Below, in pieces: positions 1-12,281 of a stretch of DNA of 64,000 nucleotides (position 1 is the first letter of the stretch; every line of letters starts with the position of its first letter). A model generated the notes under the pieces. That model was not told where the DNA came from. It saw only the letters and a program-made list of their open reading frames with translations, and searched no databases. This DNA comes from Flaveria trinervia (lineage: Eukaryota; Streptophyta; Magnoliopsida; Asterales; Asteraceae), in NCBI GenBank assembly GCA_025506515.1, contig CM046444.1, forward strand, positions 121,217,930-121,281,929, in the 5' to 3' direction. Position numbers and translations under genes: made by a program.

Positions 1-833
1 ACGGGTGGAAGTATACGGCTAAGAATTTGTTGATGTATCATCCTGCTGATAGGGGTGAAGCACCGTTAACGCCTGAGGAGCGTGCTAATCGGTTGAAAGG
101 GATGACGAAGGAGATCAGCAAGACGAACACGCGCTTTCATGGGAAAATGGCGGATTCTGCCCCGAAAGACGATGATGAAGTAGCTGTTCTTTATAATCCA
201 GTTGCTGGTAGTACGCCGGTTCCATGGTCTATGTCGGGTAGAGATGGAGATAAGATGAAGAAGTATGATTTAGAGGATTTGAGGAAAACCCCGAATCTGT
301 TTTATGTTGAATCTAATAAGAAAGCGGATAACGGATACAGCTTTGTTAAGACTCCATCCCCTGCACCGGGTGTAGACGAATCACCATTCATTACATGGGG
401 AGAGATTGAAGGGACCCCGTTGAGATTGGAACCCGAAGACACACCAGTTGACATTGGTGGCAGTGGAAATGGCCCTCAGTTCAATATCCCTCTTCCGCCT
501 TCGAGAGACGTAAAGGCTCATTCTTTATCCCGAGAGGCTGCGCGAAAGATTAGGGATCGTTCTAGGATGTTCCAGAAGCCGCCACTGCCGTCTGGTGGTG
601 CTAGTCCAGGTGGGCGGACGCTTTCCCCTGCTGCACAGAAGTTTGTTAGAAATGCGTTCGCAAAGTCTTCTCGTTCTGCTAGTGTGGATGAATCACTTCG
701 GGCTAGTTATCGTGGGTCGAGTCCTGGGTTGTCTACACCAAAATCTGGAAGAAGTGCTTCAAGGTTGGGGAGAGATGGTAGCTTGAGTTCAAGATCACCT
801 TCAGTTAGGGAGGGCTCTAATCCTCCTTGGTAA
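1..833 (+). CDS. ESS2: DGCR14/ESS2-type splicing factor, 3' part
   Basis: The window opens inside this coding region; the frame is open from base 3 and ends at TAA 831-833, giving about 276 C-terminal residues. The N-terminal half lies off the window. DGCR14/ESS-2 proteins are nuclear and associate with the spliceosomal C complex. Family hallmarks seen: an early block around YHPADRGEAPLT, then KEISKTNTRFHGK, then the segment with LRLEPEDTPVDIGG, then SREAARKIRDRS, and a serine/arginine-rich tail (about residues 195-270) with SPAAQKFVRNAF. No intron interrupts this part. The ATG near base 33 is an internal methionine, because the conserved reading frame continues upstream of it. Family assignment is secure; the function is from the family, not tested here. 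Confidence 0.9.
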   Translation, partial: GWKYTAKNLLMYHPADRGEAPLTPEERANRLKGMTKEISKTNTRFHGKMADSAPKDDDEVAVLYNPVAGSTPVPWSMSGRDGDKMKKYDLEDLRKTPNLFYVESNKKADNGYSFVKTPSPAPGVDESPFITWGEIEGTPLRLEPEDTPVDIGGSGNGPQFNIPLPPSRDVKAHSLSREAARKIRDRSRMFQKPPLPSGGASPGGRTLSPAAQKFVRNAFAKSSRSASVDESLRASYRGSSPGLSTPKSGRSASRLGRDGSLSSRSPSVREGSNPPW

Positions 834-2233
834 CAAGTATGCTATTCAACTTTATTTGACTAGTTGTATTGTTAAAGTTTACAACTTTTTAGTCGCCTAT
901 GGTCTTCTTGACTTTATTCTGACCATATATGGGTTGTCTGTCTTGGTTTTGTAAGCTATTTGTGTTTGAATATGTTTTCCCTCAATCCTCATTGTGACTT
1001 TCTTGATCTGTTTCTGCTAGTTTCATTGCCCAAATTTATGTTTATGTTAAGTTGCTTGTCGTTTTGCTATAAAATCAATTATTTTATTGAAAGTCGGAAC
1101 CAAGTCGAAGTAAAGAACTGCGAGAGAACCGCATAAACACTTAAATCTATTGCTTTAAAATGCGATACGTTATATGTTATATATATTAATGTGATGCATA
1201 AGATAGATTTTTAACCTCCTTGCTTTCTCCCTCTAAATGTGATTATTTACCATGCACTATGTGCAATTACCACTGTTCTTTATTTAAAATGGTTGATTGA
1301 TGAAAGCCTCACTTGGTTAATGCTCTACAGTTATTAATGGATGCTGTTATGGTATATACGCTGAATATATGTAGATAATGATTATTTAGGAGCTAAGTAA
1401 TCATTTTGACATCATTTAGGGTCATTTTTACATCTAAGTTTTTAAATTATCAAAGTTTGCCAAACACTCAAAGTTATGTAACTATCACAGTTTCAAAGCA
1501 CTATAAACATATTCAGACATTATCTTTGGCAGACTGTTTATTACCTGTTTGTTATAGTTGATTAACTTATTACTTTATAATCACTACTGTTAAAATGCAT
1601 TCTCAAACACCTCCTTAACCCATTAAGTAGCCAACTGTGTTGAATGTTCATTCATATCACAACCATATTAACATCTTTTACAATCAGCCATTTGAATGGC
1701 AGTTGTTGCTTGCAGTGTATCTATTATCTTTGCATTTGGTTCTTCTTTGGAGCAAAATTTGCAGCAGAAGTATTGACATGACTTCTCATGGATTTAGTAG
1801 TGGCGAATCGTTCATGTGCGCTTGTTTATTTCAGTTCTCGTGGTTCGTTATGAAAGAGTTTGCTTTAGTCATGGTTTCAATTAGTTCAAGATTGAATTTT
1901 TTCTTGTTTTTGCTTAAAGAGGAATCTAATACGCCTTTTCTTTAGATTATTTACTGCCTGTAATAAACCACATGCCTGGAGACTGATTCAAAAGACAAGT
2001 TGCTTTGTAACTGACACGCGATGCTTGTGAGCTTGTGATCGCGGTAGAGTCTTGAAGGAACTTGTAATGATCAGATGATTCGGGTCGTTTTAATGTGATC
2101 AAATGTAGGGAGTTGTAACAGTATTTGATGAGGTGCAATTAAATGTGATGTTCGTCTGGTGTCACATGAGTTTTGCCTTTTGTTTTTTTTGGGAATATTA
2201 TCTTTTTGAGTTTTTGACAGCTTCATAATCACG
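834..2233. other. 3' flank of ESS2 gene and intergenic DNA
   Basis: AT-rich DNA downstream of the ESS2 stop, expected to hold its 3' UTR. Open frames here (for example 1637-1945) have no recognisable domain and ordinary intergenic composition. I see no gene. Confidence 0.5.
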
Positions 2234-2359
2234 GGTGATACTGTTTACTACACGAGACCAAATTATTTGATTTGGGGTGATACTGTGTACTACACGAGAC
2301 CAAATTATTTGATTTGGGGTGATACTGTGTACTACACGAGACCAAATTATTTGATTTGG
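2234..2359. repeat. 3 x 42-bp minisatellite
   Basis: Three head-to-tail copies of a 42-bp unit start at 2234, 2276 and 2318. Copies 2 and 3 are identical and copy 1 differs at one base (TTTAC for TGTAC). Each unit contains CCAAATTATTTGATTTGG, an imperfect palindrome. Because 42 is a multiple of three it produces repetitive but meaningless open frames on the minus strand. Confidence 0.9.
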
Positions 2360-2663
2360 GATGTTGAATCGTATAATTTTAATCATGGTTAAACATGCTA
2401 ATCATCTAATATTATTTACATGTGGAAGGGGTCTAACGTTGTAAATGAGCTGAGTAGAGCTTACGAAAACTTGAGGTCGGCTCGTTTGATTCTATAGAGC
2501 TTGTGGTCGAACTTGGTTTGTTTCAGAATTCAACTTCTAAAACTTGTGTTTATGAAAACTGAAGGAAGATATTTAGATGATAGGTTGTTTAAGGTCCGTG
2601 GTTCTAGTCATTCTGATATCTAAAGCCCAGGCTCGTTCAAGATCATTTATTAGTGAGCTTTAG

Positions 2664-3355
2664 TAGGGTTGTTTAAACCGCTCGTCGCTCGACGTTTGTT
2701 AGGAATTTGCTCGAAAAATACTCGTTCGAATTTTTGCTCGATTGTAAATGAGCCGATCGGCTCGGATTGGTTTGTAAACGAGCCAAGCATGAGCAAAGGT
2801 TCGCTCGGTTCGGATCGGCTCGAATTAATATGCATATATAGTTTATACGTAACACTCTAGTAGATTTGACCTATTATATACAAATATACATACGTATATA
2901 TATATATATAAATATATTTATGTATACTTGATCAATCAAACTAATAAAGAATTTTACATTAAACATAAAAGTGAAATTCTAATCCCTTAAGAGATATTTT
3001 TTCGATCATTTCTCGCTTTCGCCGTTATCGTTCTCTACAATATGTTATCCGCCTTATCGGCTACAGACTTAGTCTCATTGTCAGTCATAACGTATTGTCA
3101 TCCATGAAAATATTATGTAATGAAACATTATTCGTTGCGGTATAAATCATATGACACACCAGATAGTTAGGTTGTATAAATTGTTCGCCGCTTGTTTGCG
3201 ATCGCTCGACGCTCGCTCGAAAATTTAATGTTCGAAAAACGCTCGTTCGATTTTCCGCTCGGTTGTAAACGAGCTGATCGGTTCGGTTCGGTTTGGGAAC
3301 GAGCCAAGCAGGAGCAAAGGTTTGCTCGGTTCGGCTTGGCTCATGAACACCCTTA
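2664..3355. mobile_element. hAT-like non-autonomous element
   Basis: The ends read TAGGGTTGTT (left) and GAACACCCTTA (right), a short imperfect terminal inverted repeat. The flanks agctttag (2656-2663) and agctctag (3356-3363) match at 7 of 8 bases, as an aged 8-bp target duplication would. Both subterminal zones are rich in GCTCG/CGAGC words (2670-2826 and 3180-3345 resemble each other in direct orientation) and the middle is AT-rich, the same layout as the element at 52532-53073. No transposase is present. Assignment to hAT rests on TSD length and end sequence. Confidence 0.6.
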
Positions 3356-3915
3356 AGCTCTAGTAGAGACTTTAGCTTGTATGTTTGATGTAACATTTGA
3401 CTTGAACTTGTCTACGCTAAACTTGATTTGAGTTTTTTATAAGTTGCTTTTGGATAGTTAAACGAGTTATCTGATTCAGCTCGTTTATTAAATGAGCCAC
3501 TTGACTCGTCTAATCCCTCACATCACAACCTAACCCGTCGCAAACCAGAAAAAAACTATTCCGTTCTAACTTTAAATGAATTTATTATTGAAAAGTTATG
3601 AGTTTTATTATAAATAACGTATCCAAGTTACGAACAAAGTAAAATATATTTCGTTGAATGGACATAACTATTATATTTAATTAAATACAAATCACATGAC
3701 TTTTAGGAGTTTAATCATAACTTTGTATCGAATTAGTTTTTCTAATTTAAAATTACATTATTTATATATGTTTTGTAAATTTTATTTTCGTCATCACACG
3801 CAACCAACATATATATATGACACCACCTGCAACCATACATGCTTCTCCCATGCTCCTACAATATCACAAAATCCAGAATCCTGAAGAACTTCTAGTTGAT
3901 TCTTCATTCTTCAAG
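3356..3915 (+). promoter_or_regulatory. Upstream region and leader exon of the WNK gene
   Basis: AT-rich upstream DNA with a TATA-like stretch at about 3809-3818. A likely non-coding leader exon ends at 3915, where CAAG is followed by a GTAAAT donor. No open frame of note. The transcription start is inferred, not seen. Confidence 0.4.
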
Positions 3916-5059
3916 GTAAATAATTACAATTTCACATGTTATCCGATCGTAATTTGGCTTTGATATCATGTCTACTATTGAAGCCCTAAAATTTTTAATT
4001 TGATTTCAACATGTTGCTGCAAAATTGTCTATTAGGTCTGTAGTTTTGATCCTTGAGTTGAATTTTATGCTCATCCGCTTTCATATAGTACTAAAATCGA
4101 TTCATGTAGACAATGATCATGTAAACGATGAAATTGAAGCCGTTTTCAGTAACAATCATGTATGTTGAATGTTCGCGTAAGTTGTTAGTTACGTCAAACG
4201 TAAGAACTGTTAATGAAGCAACGTAGAGATGATGATCTGTTTCCCGTGTAGTGCTTGAAAGCTGAAAATAATCGCTTACTTTCGAAGCCTTAAAGTTTGA
4301 ATTGATATCAACATCTTGCTGCAAAATTGTCGATTAGGTCTGTAATTTCTGATGTTTGAGTTGAATTTCATGCTCATACGCTTTCGTAGAGTACTAAAAT
4401 CGATTCATGTAAACGATGATAATGTGAACTCGTCATTACACGGTGTTTTGATTAATGGTCAATTGATCAAATATTGATTGTTCACGTAAGGTGTTAATTA
4501 CCTCATATGTAAAAACTGTAAGCAACGGTAGAAATGATGATCTGTTTACGTGTGGTACTTGAAAATTTTCACTTACTTTTGAAGCCCTACAGTTTGATTT
4601 GATTTGATTTTTACATCTTGCTGCAAAATTGTTGAATAGGTCTGCAGCTTTTGATGTTTGACTTGAATGTCCTGATTATCTGCTTTCATTAAGTACGAAT
4701 ATTATTTCATGTATACAATGATCATGTAAACTCATAACTCAAAGCCGTTTTGAGTGAAGATTATATATATTGGATGTTCGCCTAAGGTGTTAATTATGCT
4801 ATAAAATAACAAACTGTTCATGTGAAGTGCTTGTATATGCATACTGTAGAATGTAGATAAAGTGGTGACTTCTTATGTCAATTCCTGCTATTAAACTTGT
4901 AATCATTTATTGATCAAATTAGATTGTTTAAGATAATATGAAACTCAATCATACCTGTTTGACCCTTTTAATTAGAGTTGGATAACTATGATTATCACAA
5001 GCTGTATCTGGTGGATTTTAGCTTGAAATTACATTGTAACTGTTTAGTGTGTTTGACAG
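3916..5059 (+). other. Predicted 5'-UTR intron of the WNK gene
   Basis: A GTAAAT donor at 3916 and a TTTGACAG acceptor ending at 5059 enclose 1.14 kb; the acceptor lies 40 bases before the WNK start codon at 5100. Almost the whole intron is a tandem array of a ~300-bp unit, listed separately. Splicing is inferred from the signals; cDNA would settle it. Confidence 0.5.
3980..4845 (+). repeat. ~300-bp tandem repeat, about 2.9 diverged copies
   Basis: Units begin at the shared word GAAGCC at 3980, 4284 and 4581 (spacings 304 and 297). Each unit repeats the same order of landmarks: TTGCTGCAAAATTGT, AGGTCTG, GCTTTC..AGTAC, a CATGTA..ATGATCATGT-type block, then TGTTCGC/ACGTAAG, GTTA and a GTGTAGTGCTTG-type end. 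Copies differ by scattered substitutions and small indels, so the triplication is old. It lies wholly inside the predicted leader intron of the WNK gene. Confidence 0.85.
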
Positions 5060-5099
5060 ATTTCATTTACAATCTTAGATCTAAGGGAAATACTACACA

Positions 5100-6222
5100 A
5101 TGCCATCTGCAAATCCTGAGACATCTGATCAAGACAGAGAACCATTTGTTGAGGTTGATCCATCAGGAAGATTTGGGCGGTACAGTGACCTTTTGGGTGC
5201 TGGTGCTGTAAAGAAGGTCTACAGGGGATTTGACCAAGAAGAAGGCAGAGATGTAGCCTGGAATCAAGTCAAACTAAGAAATTTTACCGAAGATCCAACC
5301 GTCCTCAGAAGACTGTTATCCGAAATCGAGCTGTTACAAAGTCTACAGAACGAAAACATCATTGTCCTTTACAGTTTCTGGAGGGATATTGAAAACAGTA
5401 CCTTGAATTTCATCACCGAGGCGTGTGCTTCAGGTAATTTGAGGGATTACAGGAAGAGACACAAACGGGTGTCGCTCAGGGCAATGAAGAAGTGGTCACG
5501 ACAGATTCTTAGAGGGTTGGAATATCTTCATACTCATGAACCCTGCATCATTCACAGAGATCTTAACTGCAGTAATATCTTCATCAATGGAAACATTGGA
5601 AAGGTAATATGTTATCTGATTCTTAATTCTATAGTTCTTTGCATATATTGATCAGTGATCACTAGTTTCCGCCTTAAACCCCTTGAATGTTGTTTGTCTA
5701 GCATAAGTTGCATTTTACCTGGTTCCACTAATTAGCAGGGTGTTGGGGGTATCATATGAGTTTTAGTTAACGGGTTCTCATGTTTAAAAAACCATACTAA
5801 TAATAATGCTCTTGTTGTTTTGTGCCACGGGTCAGGTTAAAATCGGGGACTTGGGTTTAGCAGCGGTGGTAGGAAAGAACCACGCGGCTCACACATTACT
5901 AGGAACACCAGAATACATGGCTCCTGAATTGTATGAGGAAGATTACAATGAGCTAGTGGACATTTACTCGTTTGGAATGTGTTTACTTGAAATGGCTACA
6001 ACGGAAATACCATATAGCGAGTGTGATAGTATTGCCAAAATATACAGGAAGGTCACAAGCGGTGTTATGCCTCAAGCATTTAATAAAATAAGCGATCGTG
6101 AACTAAAAGCCTTTATTGCACGATGCATCGGTCAACCACGAGCAAGACCTTCTGCATCCGATCTTCTTCAGGACCCTTTTCTTGTCGAGACTAGTAGCCA
6201 AGAGAGTGATGGTAGTACCTAA
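5100..6222 (+). CDS. WNK11: WNK-family serine/threonine kinase, WNK11-like
   Basis: Two coding exons, 5100-5603 and 5836-6222, joined in phase 0, encode 296 residues. WNK kinases lack the usual catalytic lysine of subdomain II: here that position is Asn in VAWNQV, and the substituting lysine is in the glycine loop, GAGAVKKVY. Other kinase landmarks: [10 protein letters not shown] catalytic loop, DLG in place of [12 protein letters not shown] activation-segment end, and [11 protein letters not shown] and QPRARPSA in the C-lobe. The HRDLNCSN form, rather than the commoner HRDLKCDN, and the short length (no long C-terminal tail) match the WNK11 subgroup. The start has an in-frame Met followed by an acidic N-terminus as in relatives. 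Plant WNKs act in osmotic, flowering and ABA signalling; this gene's own role is unknown. Confidence 0.93.
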
Positions 6223-8056
6223 ACATTTCTATGTGTGTGTGTATATATTATATCATTGGGACATGTTAATTACTCAACTAATTTTAAGTAGAAAACCGCC
6301 AATAATTACGCAAACAGATATACATTTTGCTTTAAGCATATTATATATGTGGTTACATAACCACCTTTAGGTAAATCTATTAAAAAAATGTATAATTGTT
6401 TATATAATTCGAAAAATATATAATTGTTTATATAGTCCTTGTGGTTGTCTACTTAAAAATGATTTTATTGAATGTTTTCTTAGTTATATTCTATGATTTT
6501 TATTTTTATTTTTCTTTTATTGATGTTGTGTTAAGTTATTACATTTTGATGTAAAGTTTTTAAATAGTTGAAGTTGGTTGAAGATAACCAGAATCAAGAA
6601 CATTGTGTAATGAATATGAATTGTAATGTTTTTTTAACTTTTTAAACAAAATATAGGGTTTTTCGTAAATGGGGAAGAAATAAAAAGAATAAAAAATATA
6701 AGTAAAAAATGGGAAATATGGGGATTGAGTAGTGTGGTGGAAAACAAAGCAAAGAATAAGGAATAAAAAATGGAGGATTTTAAGAGCCGTGCCGTCCTGG
6801 TTGTTAACTTATGCAACAAACCTCACAATGACTTCCTCTTCACTTCATCTTATACATTCTTTGACATTCCACTCTTTTAATTATATATATAATTATAAAT
6901 GTGTATGTATATATTTATGTGTGTCTATGCATATATATGTGTGTGTTTACACACATATTAAAATCTTTCTATTGAACTTACATTTTCTAGAATATGAAGG
7001 AGGGATGAGCATGGCCTAGATAGTGTCGGTTATTGGCATAATCGAAGTTTCAATTTTTAGGTTTTGTTATCGATAGGCTTGAGTTACAAGGGGTTTGATC
7101 CTTTTGATTGTAGGATAAGTCAGATCATTTATAAAACCTAGTTCAGTTAATTAATTCAATCAAGTTTTTGTTCAACTAAACATGTTAATTTACAAATGAG
7201 AAGATGGATTGAGATGTGATGGTTTTAAAAAATTATAATAAAGCTTTTTAGGTAATATAATATATTATTTATATTTACAGTTATAAAGTGAACCATAAAC
7301 GGTTTCTTAATTGATTAAATTATTCCAGTTATGATTTAGTTATTTAGTTTTTCTGTGCTACCGTGTTAAATGAGTACTATTGTATTGCTGACAAATTTAC
7401 TAATTCGCCGACTAAAACCTTCACACAACAACATAGGGTTCTCTTTGTTTTTTTTTTGTTAATAGTACCCATATAACATAAAGTTGAAATGTTCACATAC
7501 TTGATCTTGAATGTAAAAAATAAAAACAAGTTGAAGGGTTTTGTAGGTGAATTGGGACACAAAAATTGTAGAGATTGTCAAAAACTCAAAATGTCACATG
7601 TAAGAATGGTAGAAAAGTTTGCATCCTTATTCTACTGTCCAAGGCTTTGATAACATTTTCAAACTTCTCATCATTCAAGAAACCAACTTCGAAACTTTAA
7701 AAACTTACCATTTCTTTTACTACACTCGTGTGCATCTTACTTTGACCATCACTATGCTTCTACAAACTGCACACATCTATGACCCTCCATTCAACCATCC
7801 AATGGCTCAGATTCATCCAAAATCATCTGGTTTTCTGGGTTCTAGAACTACTAACAATGTACTATTTTCAATATTATAACTTGAGGAGATCCGGATCAAG
7901 CAATTATATCCATGAAAAGACTCAAAAATGATGGTTAAATTCTCAGTTTGTTTGTAAAGTTTGCAGGGTTACAATTGCTTGTTCTTTACCACCATATGGA
8001 TGCTTCTGCACCAAAAGATAATTTTTCCATGCTTTCAAGTCCTTTTTCTTCTCCAA
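6223..8056. other. Intergenic, WNK to NPH3 gene
   Basis: AT-rich DNA with a TG/TA-rich low-complexity stretch at about 6890-6960 and several homopolymer runs. Expected to hold the WNK 3' UTR and the promoter and leader of the next gene. I see no coding region. Confidence 0.5.
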
Positions 8057-10530
8057 ATGTCAGTGCCCTCCTCAAGATCAAGATCATTTCATGGTAATAC
8101 GAATCGAATTATGCAAAAAGACCACAACTTTTTGAATCTTTTGTTACGTTTATCAAATCTTTCTTTGAATCCAAACATACCCTTTTGACGGTTTTCTTTC
8201 TTTTCGTTTGTATTCGTTATAGGAGTCAAGAAACAGGCTTGCCAGCTTCGGTTTGTGTCCGTGTTGGTGGTAGATTTTTCAATCTTCACAAGGTCAGTTC
8301 GATTAAAAACAGCAAAAGTTTAAGTCTTCAGTACTTGATTACTTTCTAACACATGAGTTATCTCTTGATCATGCTTACAGTATCCTTTATTTTCAAAAAG
8401 TGGATACTTTAACCGAGAATTAGCGGACTCTAATGAAGTTGAACTACCACAAGATTTCCCAGGAGGACCCGAGACTTTTGAAATGATCTCACTTTTTATA
8501 TACGGGTCGTCCACTTTAGTCGACCCGTTTAATGTAGCATCTTTAAGATGTGCAGCTGAATTTCTTGAAATGACAGAAGAATACAGCTCAGGGAACTTAT
8601 GTGAAAGGTTTGACATATACTTAAACCAAGTTGTGTTACAAAGCTGGGAGGACACACTTATTGTCCTCCAAAAATGTCAATCACTTGACCCGTGGGCCGA
8701 AGAGCTCTTAATCGTGAGCCGTTGCATTGAATCTTTAGCTTTCATGGCCTGCATGGAGATTCTTGATCCAGAAAGAAGAAGAGACCAGCCTGTTGTAACT
8801 CTAGAAGCTTTAAGCACTCAAAGATGGAGCTCTAATATGGTTCAAGAAATCTTGACCCAGATGTTTGGATCAAAGATTTAATAGCTATCCCATTCGGGTT
8901 TTTCAAACGGGTCATCGGGTCGTTAAGAAGACAAGGTATGAAAGAAAAGTACGTTAGTCCAGTGGTTCTATTCTACGCAAATTCCGTCCTTTTTGATGAA
9001 AATGGCGCGAAAGAAGATGTTGATGTTTTACTAAAAGAGGTTCTTGATTTACTTAATATGGGGGAAAAGAGTAGTAGAGTAATTCCAGTTGGATTTTACT
9101 TCAGTTTGCTCTCTGGATCACTGAAACTCAAGTTAGATAAAGAGTATACTTTAAAGTTACAAAATCAAATTTCTGGGGTGTTACATATGGCTCATGTTGA
9201 AGATTTTCTACTCCCAGAAAATGAGACAGATGATGTTTCTAGTAGCATTGAAATGACCACAATGGAAAGCATATTTTCTACTTATGTTGTGTTTAACATG
9301 TGCCCAAACAACGGTACTCCTTCGCCTTATAATTCTGTTGTTGCAGAATTATGGGACTCGTATCTCACCCTTATAGCCAGTGATGCAAAAATTAGCGCGA
9401 AAAGATTCATGGAACTCATTGAAATCGTGCCAATATCATGTAGGAAGAACCATGATCATCTTTATAAAGCATTGAACATCTTTTTACAGGTAAGTTTCTT
9501 TACTTCTTGTATCATAGTTGATTTAAATAGTTTTCAGTATTATGCAAATATAAACCCTTTGGTCCCTCTAGCAGAGGTCAAATGGGTTAATACAACTATC
9601 TGGTTTTTTTTGCCTTTAATCCTTGTAAAGGTCATTTATCCAACACAAGTTACATTCTATGTGATCAAATGGTTAGCACTATATAAACACAAGTTACTTA
9701 AATCGAAATTTTCAAAATATTGTTAAATTTTATAGGTGAAAACAAATAGGCTTACCTAAAACATAATAGATATCAAACCAAAGTTGCTAATAACCCATGT
9801 GTTAAATCTTGAAAGTGTCGAGACTTGATGTTTGCAGGTTCATACCGAGTTGTCACAAGATGAAAAGAGTATGGTATGCAAATACCTCAACTGTCAGAAA
9901 CTATCAAATGAAGTTTGCATAGAAGCGGTTCAAAATGAATTAATGCCTTTACGGTTGATAGTACAAGCACTTTTCGTTCAACAACTAAGCACACACAAAG
10001 CATTGAAGGAATGCTCCGAGTCATTCAGATATGCACATTATGGAGATTTCTCAGGAAGCATCCCAAGCTCAAGATTTGCAAATTCAAGAAGCCAAAATCT
10101 TACAGAAAGCCCACATGTTGATGTAGACGACACAAGAAACCAACCACTAAGTTTTTTGCTACAAAAAGATTTAGAACAACCCGAGTTTTGCAAGAAAGAA
10201 TACGAGTCTACAAGCTTTAGAATTCAAACACTTGAACAACAGTTGATGACACTAAAAAGAACCATTCAATTGCAAAACACATCCAAGAAAAGAGAACAAA
10301 TTTCCAAGAAAGTGGAGCCCGTGAGGCCGTATGGGTTAGAAGGAAGATCGATGAGTAAGAAGAGAACACCTCTTGGTCAAGTAACTAGCTGCATAGGAAC
10401 TGTGAATTTGGCATCACAAAGGAAATATGCTAGTAGGTTATTGAATGTATTTAGGAGATTTAGTTTGTTCAGTAGAACAAAAGCAAAGAGGAAACCAGGT
10501 GTAACCGCTGCACGGCCCAAACCAATGTAA
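8057..10530 (+). CDS. BTB/POZ-NPH3 domain protein
   Basis: NPH3 family; members act as substrate adaptors for CUL3 ubiquitin ligases at the plasma membrane in phototropism and auxin responses. Well-supported exons: one ending 8292 (BTB start, CVRVGGRFFNLHK), 8381-9489 and 9838-10530. BTB core: YPLFSKSGYF, then DFPGGPETFE. NPH3 domain: the stretch with WIKDLIAIPFGFFKRVI, SPYNSVVAELWDSYL, then AVQNELMPLRLIVQALF with the conserved C-terminal core. The tail is basic and serine-rich (about 120 residues). The first exon (ATG 8057 to 8093) and its acceptor (8237 keeps the frame) are tentative. The frame shifts by one base at about 8856-8860, after a CCC run; one more C there would join the two parts. 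About 630 residues, normal for the family. Confidence 0.85.
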
Positions 10531-11011
10531 AATGTTTATTTCATAAGTTTCATATGTATGTGTTATCCTAGCATCATTTTACATAACAGGCATGCTGTGT
10601 GATACACAACAAATTAAACTAACTTTCAAGGAGTTACACACTAGTGAACACTTAGGTTTGAATCCAATATCCAATAATTCAATCTTTAACCGTTGTACGC
10701 CAACTGGCTAGCATAAGCTACTCTTTACGTGGTCCTACTAGTTAGCAGACAGTTTCTCATGATTACAAACAAGAACATACTGAGTGAGCATGAAAGAAAA
10801 GAATCTTTGCTTTTAAAACTGGTTTCAACATTAAAGAATTCAAACACAAAGCATGATTCTTAACTTCTTATATATACAGAAGACAAGAGTAACACAGTTA
10901 CAATTCATCAAACCTTGGAAAATCAGAAACTACTTATATAAAAGTATAAAACTACAATGACAAGTGAAACCAAAGAACAAACAACAAGTGGTTAACAGAC
11001 TGTTGATGCAA
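10531..11011. other. Convergent intergenic spacer
   Basis: About 480 bp between the 3' ends of the NPH3 gene (+) and the thymidine kinase gene (-); both 3' UTRs must share it. No other feature is visible. Confidence 0.6.
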
Positions 11012-12061
11012 TTAAGCGTTGGTTTTCTTCACCATATGCCCGTTAACATAATGTTGGCGACAAACAGGCATATACATATCTGCCCCACCTATAAGCTCGG
11101 TTTCTGTCTCGTTAGTCTTCCTGAAGGTAAAATGGGCTCGTTTCCCACATAACTCACATCTGGCAGTTAATTTACTTACTGTATCAGCAAGGGGTACTAT
11201 ATCAAGCACTGGACCAAAGTTCCTTCTGCCAAATGAAAGTAATTTAGATAAAGATAAAACAATAAACATATAATGATGACATAAATACATAATTTAGCTA
11301 AACACCTTAAGTAATCACCATCAAGACCAGCAACTATAACAGTCTTCCCATCATGATCAGCAGCCTTACAACAAAAGTCATAAAGATCATCAAAGAATTG
11401 CGCCTCATCGATCCCGATAACATCCAACTGCCAAACACAAAAGATCAATTTTACATCATTTCAACCCAAATCATAACATTAAAATTCAAAAAAGATTCCT
11501 CTTAACCATTGATTTGTATTGCTTCCTACACAAACAACCAAATTATACAATTTTGACAGTTATACTAACACTAATCTTGTAATAATTTAAAAACCCTGAA
11601 ATATTTTCAATACATATAATTCAAGATATCCATAATATTCAAAAAGATCTTACCTTTTCGTATGCATCTTCTCCAATTTTCTGTTTGAAAGACAACAGAT
11701 CAGCCATTGGCCAACATGGATACTTTGTTCCATCATGGGTCACAACAGAATCAACAGCATAACGGATATCCTTATTCGATTTTATCATCGCTACATTCCT
11801 ACACAATCAACCACCAACAATTCGTGATCAAACAACATGAATTTAACCCAATAATACCAATTTCATGAGTTCAGATGCAGCAATCGAGTGATCAAACAGC
11901 AATCAGTTCAATTACCTTCCATTAACGCCTTCAGATTTGATCCTCCGAAGAAGAGCTGTCGTTTTGCCTGCAAACATCGGACCCACGATGACATGAATTT
12001 CACCTGAAGGACGAATAGGCTGATCTCGATCAGTGTGTTGAACAGTGGGTGTCGGCGTCAT
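11012..12061 (-). CDS. TK1: Thymidine kinase (TK1 type)
   Basis: Phosphorylates thymidine in the dNTP salvage pathway. Four exons on the minus strand, 12061-11916, 11798-11654, 11427-11306 and 11225-11012, all with GT-AG borders and consistent phases, give 208 residues. Seen: P-loop GPMFAGKTT, the switch/magnesium motif IDEAQFF, a lasso region, and paired cysteines CELCGKR and MPVCRQHY for the structural zinc. An upstream in-frame ATG at 12097 would add 12 residues; I use 12061 because family identity begins shortly after it, but cannot exclude the longer form. No obvious transit peptide, so a cytosolic enzyme is the simpler guess. The protein stops soon after the zinc ligands, shorter than some plant TKs. 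A long AT repeat lies about 165 bp upstream. Confidence 0.93.
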
Positions 12062-12224
12062 TGTTTGAATTTGGGGAAGTGGGGTGTGATGAAACATTGG
12101 TTATGTTCGATTGAGTATAAATATTGTGTGAATTTGAAGAATTGATGGAGATTGGAGATGTGAATTTGGGGAATTTGAGTTTGAAAGTTTGGAGGGAAGA
12201 TGAAATTGAAATTATTTTGGTAGG

Positions 12225-12226
<2 letters not shown>

Positions 12227-12278
<52 letters not shown>
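12227..12278. repeat. (AT)n microsatellite upstream of TK
   Basis: About 26 uninterrupted AT units, inside the probable promoter or 5' UTR of the minus-strand thymidine kinase gene. It is likely to vary in length between individuals. Confidence 0.95.

Positions 12279-12281
<3 letters not shown>

Noticed and set aside
595..786. Open frame overlapping the ESS2 coding region in another frame
   Set aside because: Shadow of the conserved ESS2 frame; no domain.
1637..1945. 102-codon open frame downstream of ESS2
   Set aside because: Hydrophobic, low-complexity intergenic composition, no family resemblance and no clear promoter.
5100..5651. WNK exon 1 read as a complete 183-residue protein
   Set aside because: The frame beyond 5603 runs into a GT donor and intron; the kinase continues in frame at 5836.
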